Origin: Candidatus Promineifilum breve
Lineage (GTDB): Bacteria > Chloroflexota > Anaerolineae > Promineifilales > Promineifilaceae
Reading direction: 5' to 3'
DNA length: 64,000 nt
Assembly: GCF_900066015.1 (NCBI RefSeq)
Contig: NZ_LN890655.1
Coordinates: forward strand, 1,962,726-2,026,725
Shown here: positions 6,814 through 14,644 of the stretch, piece after piece
Numbering within the stretch: the first letter of the stretch is position 1
How the letters are laid out: every line of letters starts with the position of its first letter
The notes under the pieces: model-generated
Told to the model about the DNA's origin: nothing
The model's database searches: none
What the model saw: the letters and a program-made list of their open reading frames with translations, nothing else
Position numbers and translations under genes: made by a program

Positions 6814-8925
6814 ATGGAACGCCAAATCTACCTCGAAGACATCCCCCTCGACGACGCCTGGGCCGCCTTCCGCGCCGCGCTGGACGCCGCCGGGCTGTGG
6901 CAGCCGCTGGCCGCCGAGACCGTGCCTCTCAGCGAGGCCAACGGCCGCGTCACGGCCGCCGCCGTCTGGGCCCGCCTCTCCTCGCCCCACTACCACGCCG
7001 CGGCCATGGACGGCTACGCCGTGCGGGCGGGGGAGACGGTGGGGGCGACGGACGGTGTACCGTTGGAATTCGCCCTGATTGAGGAGCAGGGGAGCGGGGG
7101 GGCAGGGGAGCAGGGGAGCACCCTTTCTCCCCTGCTCCCCCGCTCCCCTGCTCCCCTGCTCTCCGCCACCCCCGTCAACACCGGCCACCCTCTGCCCCCC
7201 TGGGCCAATGCCGTCATTATGATCGAGCACGTCCAGCCGGTCACATTGCCCGACGGCCGGGCGGGCATCGCCATCCGCGCCGCCGTGCCGCCCTGGCAGC
7301 ACGTCCGGGCCATGGGCGAGGACATGGTGGCGACCGAGCTGGTGCTGCCCGCGAACCACCGCCTGCGGCCGGTCGATCTGGGGGCGCTGGCCGGTTCGGG
7401 CCACGCCACGGTCAGCGCCTATCGCCGGCCGCGCGTGGCGATCATCCCCACCGGCTCCGAACTGGTGGCCGTGGAAGCGGGCGCGCCGGAGCCGGGCCAC
7501 ATCATCGAGTACAACTCGCTCGTCCTGGCCGCGCAGGTCGAGAATTGGGGCGGCTTGCCCACCCGTTGGCCCATCGTGCCCGACGACCTGGCGGCCATTC
7601 GCGCCGCCGTCCTGGCCGCCGCGGCCGACCACGACCTGATCCTGCTCAACGCCGGTTCCTCGGCCGGCAGCGAAGATTACACCGCGCCGGTCGTCCAGTC
7701 GCTCGGCCGGCTGCTCGTCCACGGCGTGGCCGTGCGGCCCGGCCATCCGGTGGTATTGGGAATGGTGGAAGAAATGACGAATGACGAATTACGAATGACG
7801 AATGAAGAGAAGAAGCAGGGCGATGAGCCTTCTTCATTCGTCATTCGTCATTCGTCATTCGTCATTCCTCTGATTGGTGTTCCCGGTTACCCCGTCTCGG
7901 CCGCGCTGACGGGCGAAATTTTTGTCGAGCCGTTGCTGGCCCGCTGGCAGGGGCAGCCGCCGCACCGCCCGGCCACGCTGGAGGGGGCGCTGACACGCAA
8001 GATCGTCTCCCACACAGGGGATGATGATTACGTGCGCGTCGTTGTCGGCCGGGTGGGCGACCACGTGACGGTGACGCCCATCAGCCGCGGCGCGGGCATC
8101 ATCACCTCGCTCGTGCGCGCCGACGGCATCGTCCGCGTGCCCCGCTTCAGCGAAGGCCACGACGCCGGGGCGAGCGTCACCGTCCACCTCTACCGCGACC
8201 CGCGCGCCATCGAGCAGGCCATCGTCGCCATCGGCAGCCACGACCTGACGCTCGACCTGTTGGCCCAATTCCTGGCCGAGCGCCACAACGGGCTGCGCCT
8301 CATCTCGGCCAACGTCGGCAGCCTGGGTGGGCTGATCGCCCTACGGCGTGGTGAGGCCCATCTGGGCGGCGCCCACCTGCTCGATCCGGCGACGGGCGAA
8401 TATAACCTGAGCTACATCCGCCGCTACTTGCCGGGCGAAGAGGTGGCCGTGGTGTCGCTCGTCGGCCGCGAGCAGGGCTGGATCGTCGCGCCGGGCAACC
8501 CACTGGGGCTGCGCGACTGGGCCGACGCCGCCCGGCCCGACATACGCCTGGTCAACCGCCAGCGCGGCGCGGGCACGCGGGTGTTATTGGATTATGAGTT
8601 GGGCAAATTGGGGATCGATCCGGCGGCCGTGCGCGGCTATGAGCGGGAGGAGTATACCCATCTGGCCGTGGCCGCCGCTGTGGCCTCGGGCGCGGCCGAT
8701 GCCGGGCTGGGCATTCGCGCCGCCGCCCGCGCCCTGAACCTCGACTTCGCGCCGCTGGCCCACGAGACGTACGAACTCGTCATCCCCCGCGCCCATTACG
8801 AAAGCGAACGGCTGCAACCGCTGTTGGCTCTCTTGCACGACTCGGCGTTTCGGGCCGCTGTGGCCGCGATGCCGGGCTATGACGTGGGCGGCATGGGGGA
8901 TGTGCGTCTGCTAACCAATCATTAG
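6814..8925 (+). CDS. moeA: MoeA-type molybdopterin molybdotransferase fused to a PBP-like domain
   Basis: The 703-residue protein is MoeA-like to about residue 445. It has an N-terminal domain with SPHYHAAAMDGYAV, a PTGSEL block, NAGSSAGSEDYT near residue 285 (the MoaB/MogA-like site), a GVPGYPVSA block, and a C-terminal RADGIVRVP. MoeA inserts molybdate into adenylated molybdopterin. Residues about 470-690 form a type-2 periplasmic-binding-protein-like domain (GGLIALRRGEAHLGGAHLL; RQRGAGTRVLLD). This MoeA-PBP architecture is known and probably senses an oxyanion. Two low-complexity repeat palindromes are inserted in frame, at residues about 90-117 and 320-351. A molybdoenzyme gene lies 3 kb away. 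No good ribosome-binding site is seen before this ATG. Confidence 0.85.
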   Translation: MERQIYLEDIPLDDAWAAFRAALDAAGLWQPLAAETVPLSEANGRVTAAAVWARLSSPHYHAAAMDGYAVRAGETVGATDGVPLEFALIEEQGSGGAGEQGSTLSPLLPRSPAPLLSATPVNTGHPLPPWANAVIMIEHVQPVTLPDGRAGIAIRAAVPPWQHVRAMGEDMVATELVLPANHRLRPVDLGALAGSGHATVSAYRRPRVAIIPTGSELVAVEAGAPEPGHIIEYNSLVLAAQVENWGGLPTRWPIVPDDLAAIRAAVLAAAADHDLILLNAGSSAGSEDYTAPVVQSLGRLLVHGVAVRPGHPVVLGMVEEMTNDELRMTNEEKKQGDEPSSFVIRHSSFVIPLIGVPGYPVSAALTGEIFVEPLLARWQGQPPHRPATLEGALTRKIVSHTGDDDYVRVVVGRVGDHVTVTPISRGAGIITSLVRADGIVRVPRFSEGHDAGASVTVHLYRDPRAIEQAIVAIGSHDLTLDLLAQFLAERHNGLRLISANVGSLGGLIALRRGEAHLGGAHLLDPATGEYNLSYIRRYLPGEEVAVVSLVGREQGWIVAPGNPLGLRDWADAARPDIRLVNRQRGAGTRVLLDYELGKLGIDPAAVRGYEREEYTHLAVAAAVASGAADAGLGIRAAARALNLDFAPLAHETYELVIPRAHYESERLQPLLALLHDSAFRAAVAAMPGYDVGGMGDVRLLTNH
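7081..7162. repeat. GGGGAGCA-family inverted tandem repeat inside moeA
   Basis: A purine-rich array of the 8-base unit GGGGAGCA (7083-7120) is followed by a short spacer and its reverse complement, TGCTCCCC units (7128-7162). It is translated in frame as a Gly/Glu/Gln/Ser-rich stretch, then a Ser/Pro/Leu-rich stretch. Confidence 0.9.
7773..7866. repeat. GAATGAC-family inverted tandem repeat inside moeA
   Basis: GAATGAC heptamers with one GAATTAC variant occupy about 7773-7806. The reverse-complement ATTCGTC array occupies about 7832-7866. The element is in frame with moeA, and related arrays lie at 38301-38399 and 52031-52057. Confidence 0.9.
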
Positions 8926-8975
8926 ACCTGACAGGTCGGCGGGCCTATACCTATGCCCGCCGACCTGTCAGGTCT
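8924..8975. repeat. Nested palindrome between convergent genes
   Basis: Two perfect 21-base arms (8924-8944 and 8955-8975) flank a 10-base loop. Each arm contains an inner palindrome, ACCTGACAGGT. The element overlaps the moeA stop codon and lies seven bases from the convergent DUF892 gene. It may act as a bidirectional terminator, although there is no long T-run. Confidence 0.8.
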
Positions 8976-8981
8976 GGGAAA

Positions 8982-9533
8982 TCAGGCATGAACCGACTGC
9001 CCGACGATAACTTCCGAGCCGTCGTCGCGGGGGTCGGCCGCCGGGCCGCTATAGGGCATCATGCCCTGGGCCAGTTGTTGCAGCCGGTGATCGGTCAGTT
9101 CCTCTTCCTGTAGGTTCATCTCCAATAAGGCCGCCGCGTCGTTGAAACCCAGCTCGTGGGCCTTGGCGATGGCCGCGCGGTAGGCGGTGATCTCGTAATG
9201 CTCCACCTTGCGGGCGGCGTCGATGAGCGCGGAATCGAGCACCGGGCCAAAGGTCGTAGCGGTCATCAGGCCTTCGCCCTCGGCGATGAGGCCCTCAATA
9301 CCCTTGCATACCGTACCATCCGGCTTCTCGCCGACCTCGTTGAGCGCCTGCTCGACGCGGCGCAAATGGTGGCGGGTTTGTTCCAGATGGCGGGCAAAGC
9401 CGGAGCGCAGTTCGGACGTATCGGCCGCGCTGGCCATCTTGGTGAGCGCCTGCACCAGTTGCTCCTCGGCGCTATACAGGTCTTGCAGTTCGTGGATGAA
9501 AAGTTCATCGACAGTGCTGATTTTCTCGGTCAT
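8982..9533 (-). CDS. DUF892 (YciE/YciF-like) ferritin-like stress protein
   Basis: The 183-residue protein matches the DUF892/YciF family: an N-terminal DELFIHELQDLYSAEEQLV, then RHHLRRVEQAL, then RKVEHYEITAYRAAIAKAHELG. The Glu/His positions fit the ferritin-like four-helix di-iron fold. YciF-type proteins are linked to stress responses and possibly to iron or peroxide handling. The C-terminus adds a polar tail of about 30 residues. A paralogue lies directly upstream on the same strand, so the two may form a tandem duplication or an operon with an 82-base gap. Confidence 0.85.
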   Translation of the reverse strand: MTEKISTVDELFIHELQDLYSAEEQLVQALTKMASAADTSELRSGFARHLEQTRHHLRRVEQALNEVGEKPDGTVCKGIEGLIAEGEGLMTATTFGPVLDSALIDAARKVEHYEITAYRAAIAKAHELGFNDAAALLEMNLQEEELTDHRLQQLAQGMMPYSGPAADPRDDGSEVIVGQSVHA

Positions 9534-9555
9534 GGGAATCGTCTCCTGAAATGGG

Positions 9556-9582
9556 ATAGCGGCCGCTCAAAGCGACCGCTAT
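9556..9582 (-). terminator. Hairpin between the two DUF892 genes
   Basis: ATAGCGGCCGCT (9556-9567) pairs with AGCGACCGCTAT (9571-9582) with one mismatch and a three-base loop. There is no U-run, so it may be an attenuator or mRNA-processing hairpin rather than a full terminator. Confidence 0.45.
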
Positions 9583-9615
9583 TTATGCATTGCTTGCGCC
9601 TAAACAGGGTTGTAA

Positions 9616-10125
9616 TTAGTGGGTCAACGCCTTTTCATTGGCCCCGGCGAAGGTCATGCGCCCCTCGGCCAATTGGGTCAGCAGCTTGTTGGCGTCGCCC
9701 TCTTCATCGAGGGTCGTCTGCAACAGATCGACGAGTTCCATGTGGCCGAGCGTCTCGGCATGGGCGCGGGCCGTGCCATAACCGGCGATCTCGTAATGCT
9801 CCACACGCTGGGCCGCGCCGATCAGACCGGCGTCCATCACCGCGGGATCGGTGGCGTTCTTGATGATTTCATCGCCTTCCTTAATAAGCCCCTGCATCCC
9901 CTTGCAGGTGTGGGCCTTCGGTTCCAGGCCCAACGCCTTGAACGCTTTCTCCAGGCGCGTGATATGGGCCTTGGTCTGCTTCAGGTGATTCCTGAACGCG
10001 GCCTTGAGTTCGGGGTCGTTGGCGGCCTGCTCCATCAGCGGCAGCGCTTCCAGCAATTGCTGCTCGGCGCTCAGCAAATCTTCCAGTTCATGCTCAAATA
10101 GCTTATCCAGCGAATTGATTTTCAT
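9616..10125 (-). CDS. DUF892 (YciE/YciF-like) ferritin-like stress protein, second copy
   Basis: The 169-residue protein begins MKINSLDKLFEHELEDLLSA and contains AAQRVEHYEIAGYGTARAHA, the DUF892 signature. The ATG at 10125 is preferred over the longer frame to 10173 because a GGAGG ribosome-binding site lies seven bases upstream. It shares the helix pattern of the downstream DUF892 gene, but the two proteins are clearly diverged. It is probably the first gene of the pair. The 260-base region upstream shows no other gene. Confidence 0.87.
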   Translation of the reverse strand: MKINSLDKLFEHELEDLLSAEQQLLEALPLMEQAANDPELKAAFRNHLKQTKAHITRLEKAFKALGLEPKAHTCKGMQGLIKEGDEIIKNATDPAVMDAGLIGAAQRVEHYEIAGYGTARAHAETLGHMELVDLLQTTLDEEGDANKLLTQLAEGRMTFAGANEKALTH

Positions 10126-10322
10126 CGTCAACCTCCATACAGTTGATTCGTATCTGACTGATACACAAGTCATTCACTCGGATTGAAATCTACTGTACAG
10201 TCTACGGAAATGGCCGCCCGTGGCTATATGTCCTGGTATGCAGTTGAGGTATAGGCCGGGATATATTTGGCAAGAATGCGGCCACCGGCCGGCACAAGTT
10301 GCGAGACGGGTTAGAAGGGGGC

Positions 10323-10359
10323 GCTTTGGGGGCGGCGTCTGTTAAACCGCCCCCAAAGC
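10323..10359 (-). terminator. Rho-independent-like terminator after the rhodanese/MBL gene
   Basis: A perfect 13-base stem (GCTTTGGGGGCGG at 10323-10335 with CCGCCCCCAAAGC at 10347-10359) begins 28 bases after the stop codon of the minus-strand gene. The T-run on the minus strand is weak. Confidence 0.6.
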
Positions 10360-10387
10360 TCTGGAAGAAGAGAAGGTATGAATCCGA

Positions 10388-11581
10388 CTAGCCGGGGACA
10401 GGCACGAATGAGGTGTAGGCCGTGCTCAGGGCGCACACGTTGCGGCCCATTTCCAGTTCCAGCGCCCGCCGCGAATTGACCTCGGCCAGGCCGCCGTTGA
10501 TGCGCTTGATCTCCACGTATTCCGGCGGCGTCCAGGGCAGGCTGGTCAGCACGTGGCTAACAAACTCTTCCTGCTCGGCGAAGGCCAGGTCTTTATTTGT
10601 GGCCCACACGGTTTCGAACGTGCTCGTATACAGGCCGTGCTTGTCCACCTCGCCGGGGCCGGCGTAGTGGCCGGGCAGTACCGGCGCGTTACCCGGCGTG
10701 GCCGACTTGAGCGTGCCGAAAATCGTCTCGTGGGCCAGGCAGGCCCACAATTCGGCCTGCCCGCCCAGATCGGGCCGGCCGATGCCGCTGAGAAAGATGG
10801 TGTCGCCGCTGAACAGGTAGGACTGGCCGGCAACGGTCGTGGCTAAGAGCACCACGTGGCCCAGCGTGTGGCCCGGCGCGTGCAAGGCGCGCAGGACGAC
10901 GCTGCCGAGACGGAAGCGATGGCCGTCGTAGAGCGCCTTGTAGTCTACCGATGCCGGGGTCACATCGAACGGGTTGATGGCATCGTAGGGATGCAGGTAG
11001 TAGGGCGCGCCCGTGGCCTGGGCCAGCGCCGGGCCGCCGCTGATGTGGTCGGCGTGGGCGTGCGTATCGACGATCAGGCGCAGCGACGCGCCGCACGACT
11101 TGAGCAGGGCCAGATATTCGTCGGTATAGCGCGACGGATCGACGACGACCGCCCAACCGTCGCTGACGATGACGTAGCTGAGGCAGCCGCGCGCCACGCG
11201 GTCGATCTGGAAGATCTCCACCCATTCGTCGTCCACAACCGGCCGCACCACGTGCAGCCCGGCCCACCCTTCCATGCCGCCGGCCAGGTTGGCGACCTCG
11301 TAACCGTAGCGTCGCAAGATGCCGGCCACGTATTCGCTGCTGCCGCCGTAGGCACAGACGGCCACGATCGGCCGTTCCCGGGGGATGCGATCGAGCGCCA
11401 CCTCCAGCGTATCATCCTCGATGAACTCCACGTAGGGAATGTTCAGCGTCTCCGGGGTGTGGCGCGTTTCGATGCGCGAACGGCGGAACTCTTCGTTATT
11501 GCGCACGTCCAGAAGCAGGAGATCGCCACGCTGTTGCAGGCGCTGATAGAGAGCATTGGCCGACAGGAGTTTGGGGAGCAT
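10388..11581 (-). CDS. Rhodanese fused to a metallo-beta-lactamase (persulfide dioxygenase-like) domain
   Basis: The 397-residue protein has an N-terminal rhodanese domain (about residues 8-110) with the active-site loop VAVCAYGGSSEYV. An MBL-fold domain (about 120-320) has THAHADH, PGHTLGH, GDTIF and LPGHYAG metal motifs. The MBL part resembles ETHE1/BlrB-type persulfide dioxygenases, which oxidise glutathione persulfide to sulfite. The rhodanese is placed before the MBL domain, not after. The gene follows the sulfite-oxidase-like gene by three bases, with a GGAG ribosome-binding site overlapping that gene's end. Together they could form a persulfide-to-sulfite-to-sulfate route. Substrate is inferred, since hydrolase alternatives within the MBL fold cannot be excluded. 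Confidence 0.8.
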   Translation of the reverse strand: MLPKLLSANALYQRLQQRGDLLLLDVRNNEEFRRSRIETRHTPETLNIPYVEFIEDDTLEVALDRIPRERPIVAVCAYGGSSEYVAGILRRYGYEVANLAGGMEGWAGLHVVRPVVDDEWVEIFQIDRVARGCLSYVIVSDGWAVVVDPSRYTDEYLALLKSCGASLRLIVDTHAHADHISGGPALAQATGAPYYLHPYDAINPFDVTPASVDYKALYDGHRFRLGSVVLRALHAPGHTLGHVVLLATTVAGQSYLFSGDTIFLSGIGRPDLGGQAELWACLAHETIFGTLKSATPGNAPVLPGHYAGPGEVDKHGLYTSTFETVWATNKDLAFAEQEEFVSHVLTSLPWTPPEYVEIKRINGGLAEVNSRRALELEMGRNVCALSTAYTSFVPVPG

Positions 11582-11584
11582 TAT

Positions 11585-12703
11585 TTATTCTCCAACTTGT
11601 ACCTCTACCTGGTGCCAGGCATTGTTCATGTAACCCTTGTAGTTCCACGTCTGCCGAACGTCGGCCGGCTGGGTGTGTCCCCGGCAGTCGGTGGCGCGGG
11701 CGATGATCGTCTGCGCGCCGGGTCGCAGGGTGATGGTGGCTTCCCACAGTTGCCAGGCCCAGACACGCTGCTCGCCCAGCAGCGTGGCCGCCGTCCAACT
11801 CTGGCCGCCGTCGCCCGACAGTTCGACCCGCGCCAACGGACTGCCGCCGTGACCGACGGCATAGCCGCGAATCGTGGCCGGCCCGCCGGGCAGGACTTCG
11901 CCGTCCGACGGCGCGCAAATGGTCGCGCTGACGAACAGTTCGTCCAGCATGACGCCCTCGTCTTCCACCGCGGTCGTCGCGTCCACCTCCGGCGGGAAGT
12001 GGCGGTAGGCCACGGCCTGGAAGTAGTTGTCGGACGGCCGAGCCTGCACGGCGATCTCGCCCAACCACTTGACGCTGCGCGCGCCGATATAGCCGGGCAC
12101 CACCAGGCGCAACGGCGCGCCGTGCAACGCCGTCAGCGGTTCGCCATTCATCTCATAAGCCAGCAGGACTTCGGGGGCGAGGGCCTTAGCCAGAGGGATC
12201 GACGCGCCGAAGCCGAAGCGCCGGCCGCGCCGCTCCACCTCATCCAGGCCGGTGAAGGCGACATGGGCCGCGCCGGCGCCGATACCGGCATATTCCAGCA
12301 CCTGACTCAGGCTGACACCGGCCCATTCGGCCTGACTGATGGCCTCCAGATCCCAGGGCAGTTCGTTGGGAATGTCGCGCACGGCCAGCATCTCTTGGCG
12401 GCGGTTGCCGGCGCATTGCAGCGCGGCGGTGACGCGGCGCTGGGGAAAGGTGTGGCGCAGATCGTCGAGTGACAGGGACAACGGCCGCTCAATCCGGCCG
12501 CGCACCGTCAGGCGATAGGCATCGGGATCGATGGCCGGCACCGTGCCGTGGTTGCGCACGAAGAACAGCTCTGTCGGCGTCTGCCACGACCGGCTCAACA
12601 GGCCCGGCGGCGGCCCGGCATTGAACGGTTCGGCCGACCGGACGATCAGCGCGGGATGTTTGTCAGCCTGGACGATGGTCGGGTGTTCCATAATACCGGA
12701 CAT
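11585..12703 (-). CDS. Sulfite-oxidase-family molybdoenzyme
   Basis: The 372-residue protein matches the sulfite oxidase family. Its Mo-pterin domain carries the Mo-ligating cysteine in TAALQCAGNRRQEM (about residue 97) and LRLVVPGYIGARSVKWL near residue 215. A C-terminal Mo-co dimerisation domain (about 255-372) contains RVELSGDGGQSW. It lacks a signal peptide and a heme domain, so it is predicted to be cytoplasmic and to use an unknown electron acceptor. GGAGG seven bases before the ATG at 12703 fixes the start. It is first in a two-gene operon with the rhodanese/MBL gene, and a moeA gene lies close by. Confidence 0.85.
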   Translation of the reverse strand: MSGIMEHPTIVQADKHPALIVRSAEPFNAGPPPGLLSRSWQTPTELFFVRNHGTVPAIDPDAYRLTVRGRIERPLSLSLDDLRHTFPQRRVTAALQCAGNRRQEMLAVRDIPNELPWDLEAISQAEWAGVSLSQVLEYAGIGAGAAHVAFTGLDEVERRGRRFGFGASIPLAKALAPEVLLAYEMNGEPLTALHGAPLRLVVPGYIGARSVKWLGEIAVQARPSDNYFQAVAYRHFPPEVDATTAVEDEGVMLDELFVSATICAPSDGEVLPGGPATIRGYAVGHGGSPLARVELSGDGGQSWTAATLLGEQRVWAWQLWEATITLRPGAQTIIARATDCRGHTQPADVRQTWNYKGYMNNAWHQVEVQVGE

Positions 12704-12855
12704 AGCGCGCCTCCAAATCGATTGCGTACCAAATTAGCATAGCGGACGTGAGTAACAACGCGGTCGACAAAAGGTAACAGAAAAGTAACGAGCCGGCTAT
12801 GGCGGCATCCTTAAGATTGATTGACACTTTGGGCGCATATGCTGAACAATTAGTG

Positions 12856-12892
12856 GAAATTAGGAATTACGAATTAGGAATTAGGAATTACG
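12856..12892. repeat. AATTAGG/AATTACG tandem half-element
   Basis: Five AATTAGG or AATTACG heptamers stand in tandem without a reverse-complement arm. They precede the PHP gene start by about 36 bases. Related palindromes lie at 43561, 52568 and 57512. Confidence 0.85.
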
Positions 12893-12927
12893 CACAACCT
12901 GCAACAATGAGTTCGGGGGTAAATAAA

Positions 12928-13869
12928 ATGGAACGCACGTTTATTGCCGATTTACATAATCACACGACCGCCTCGGATGGCGAATATACGCCGACCGAAT
13001 TGATTCATAAGGCCGCCGAATTGGGGCTGGAAGCCATCGGCGTGACCGACCACGATACGTTGAACGGGCTGGATGAGGCGCTGGCCGCCGGCGCGGCCGT
13101 CGGGCTGCGCGTCGTGCCCGGCGTCGAGGTGTCGCTGCGCTTCAAGCGCCCCTACTTCACCGGCACGCTCCACTACCTGCTCTACATCCCCGACGACCTG
13201 CTGGCCGACGCCGACTTCCGGCGCGCGGCCGAAGCCGTGTTGAGCCAGGGGCGCGGCGGTGGGCTGGTGCGCGCCCGCGTGGCGGCCATCAACGCCGAGT
13301 TCGGCCCGGCGGGGGCCACGCCGCTGCTGACCCGCGACCTGACGGCCGAGGAGATCGAAGCCCTGGCCGACAACGTGACCCGCCGCCACTTCGCCCTGGC
13401 CCTCAGCACCAACCACGGGCTGAACAAGGAGCAGGTCAATCAGCTGATCGGTAACGACAGCCGGGCCTACATCCCGTCGGGCATCGACCCGGCCACGCTG
13501 ACGCCGCTGCTCCACGCCTACCCGCAACTGGTGCGCGTCTTCGCCCACCCGGCGGCCGGCTCCTACCCCGGCGAAAGCCTCTACAACGAAGTGCTGCCGC
13601 CCATCGATGTCGTCGAAATCCTCATGCCCGAATTCCTGGACGACAACCTGCTGGGGCTGGACGGGCTGGAAGTGCAATACCCCGGCCACGTGGCCGAGCA
13701 CCGCGCCCTGATGGCCGAATGGGCCGAGCGCCATGACCTGATCCAGACCGGCGGCTCCGACTGCCACGACCGGGTGAATCGGCCGTTGGGCGTGGCCGGA
13801 GTCGACGCCGACGGGCTGAATGGCTTGCTGGCCCTGTTGGGCGAGCCGGTGTCGATCCTGACGCCCTAG
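12928..13869 (+). CDS. PHP-domain phosphoesterase
   Basis: The 313-residue protein begins MERTFIADLHNHTTASDGEY, giving the HxH metal motif. VTDHDTLNGLDEA supplies the next metal-binding Asp/His, GVEVSL the Glu, and GGSDCHD the C-terminal DxH. The four PHP motifs are intact, so a trinuclear-metal phosphoesterase is expected, perhaps an RNase AM (YciV)-like 3'-5' nuclease or nucleoside phosphatase. The ATG at 12928 is chosen because the family similarity begins there. The longer frame runs back through a repeat array. A strong bidirectional terminator follows. Confidence 0.8.
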   Translation: MERTFIADLHNHTTASDGEYTPTELIHKAAELGLEAIGVTDHDTLNGLDEALAAGAAVGLRVVPGVEVSLRFKRPYFTGTLHYLLYIPDDLLADADFRRAAEAVLSQGRGGGLVRARVAAINAEFGPAGATPLLTRDLTAEEIEALADNVTRRHFALALSTNHGLNKEQVNQLIGNDSRAYIPSGIDPATLTPLLHAYPQLVRVFAHPAAGSYPGESLYNEVLPPIDVVEILMPEFLDDNLLGLDGLEVQYPGHVAEHRALMAEWAERHDLIQTGGSDCHDRVNRPLGVAGVDADGLNGLLALLGEPVSILTP

Positions 13870-13894
13870 TTGCCTTGCCGTTAGCTGAATCGAA

Positions 13895-13937
13895 AAAGAC
13901 CCGCCCAGCGTGATCGCTGGGCAGGTCTTTCTGTTTT
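13895..13937. terminator. Bidirectional rho-independent terminator
   Basis: AAAGACC and GCCCAGCG (13895-13910, one bulged base) pair with CGCTGGGC and GGTCTTT (13915-13930) around a four-base loop. T-runs follow on the plus strand, and A-runs precede the stem for the minus strand. It sits between the convergent PHP and hicB genes. Confidence 0.85.
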
Positions 13938-13956
13938 TTTGACCAGCTGTGTCTAG

Positions 13957-14319
13957 TCAAACGGAGCGACTGAGCACCGAAGTGATGTATTGGTTGAGAC
14001 TGACGCCTTCGCGGTCGGCCTGACGCACAAGATCGCGGTGAAGTGATTTAGGCAGCCTGACCGAAAATTTCCCACTGAATTCATCTTCGCTGGTGGGTTC
14101 AGGAACAGGGTCGCCCGCTTCCAGCGCATCGGTGATCCACTCGCGCATGGCCTCCCGAATTTGCCCGGCGGCCTCATCGAAATCGTCCGCCTCGGTCATA
14201 CAACCCTTGAGTTCGCGCACCGACGCAAACCAGACCGGGTGCTCGGGGTCAGATTTATCGGGTACGAACTCGATCGTATACGGCAAATTAAGATAATACT
14301 CGATTGGTGTTTCACTCAT
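13957..14319 (-). CDS. hicB: HicB-family antitoxin
   Basis: The 120-residue protein has the HicB degraded-RNase-H-like N-terminus: YTIEFVPD, then VWFASVRELKGCMTEADDF, then AAGQIREAMREWI. It ends in a ribbon-helix-helix segment, KFSVRLPKSLHRDLVRQAD...SLNQYITSVL, which binds DNA. The ATG at 14319 overlaps the end of hicA by eight bases. Type II HicB proteins neutralise HicA and repress the operon. Order here is hicA then hicB. Confidence 0.88.
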   Translation of the reverse strand: MSETPIEYYLNLPYTIEFVPDKSDPEHPVWFASVRELKGCMTEADDFDEAAGQIREAMREWITDALEAGDPVPEPTSEDEFSGKFSVRLPKSLHRDLVRQADREGVSLNQYITSVLSRSV

Positions 14320-14572
14320 TTTCGATCTCATCCAGTAGTTTTACGACGCTTTTGACGTAGACCTCTCGCAGATGGGGGCGATTCATCGGTATCGTCAATC
14401 TCAGTTGGCCCCGTATGTAGATAAAGTGACTCGATCCACTACGAGGTTGGCGACGCTTAAATCCAAATTCTAGCAGGAGTTGATCCAATTCTTCGAAGCG
14501 CACATTTTTGGGATTGTTGCGTACCTTTTCCAGCCGCTTTTGCCGCTTAGTCACGAAGTTATAGTACCACAT
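14312..14572 (-). CDS. hicA: HicA-family mRNA interferase toxin
   Basis: The protein of up to 86 residues contains NVRFEELDQLLLEFGFKRR and GSSHFIYIRG, the HicA double-stranded-RNA-binding fold with its catalytic His in the GSSH motif. HicA toxins cleave mRNA independently of the ribosome. The annotated ATG is at 14572; a GTG at 14554 would give a more typical HicA N-terminus beginning at VTKRQKRLEK. An inverted repeat overlaps the longer start. Confidence 0.85.
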   Translation of the reverse strand: MWYYNFVTKRQKRLEKVRNNPKNVRFEELDQLLLEFGFKRRQPRSGSSHFIYIRGQLRLTIPMNRPHLREVYVKSVVKLLDEIENE

Positions 14573-14586
14573 ATGGTGTCATATGT
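14569..14586. promoter_or_regulatory. Inverted repeat at the hicA start, possible HicB operator
   Basis: ACATATG (14569-14575) and CATATGT (14580-14586) form a perfect seven-base inverted repeat with a four-base gap, overlapping the upstream edge of hicA. The ribbon-helix-helix domain of HicB would bind such a site. Function is inferred. Confidence 0.45.
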
Positions 14587-14644
14587 CTACAGCAAGATGT
14601 GGCTATTGATTTGAAACACCTGTTCGGTTATCATCCCGCCCACT

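Noticed and set aside
10126-10387. tRNA or small RNA gene in the gap upstream of the DUF892 pair
   Set aside because: No cloverleaf or conserved tRNA arms could be formed; only a short ACTGTACAGT palindrome and the terminator stem are seen.
11496-12472. Long plus-strand and alternate-frame ORFs over the sulfite-oxidase-like and rhodanese/MBL genes
   Set aside because: The minus-strand genes have complete family motifs; the others are shadows of high GC content.
14152-14586. HicA starting at GTG 14554 rather than ATG 14572
   Set aside because: The shorter start fits typical HicA N-termini, but neither has a ribosome-binding site, so the longer form was kept with the alternative noted.
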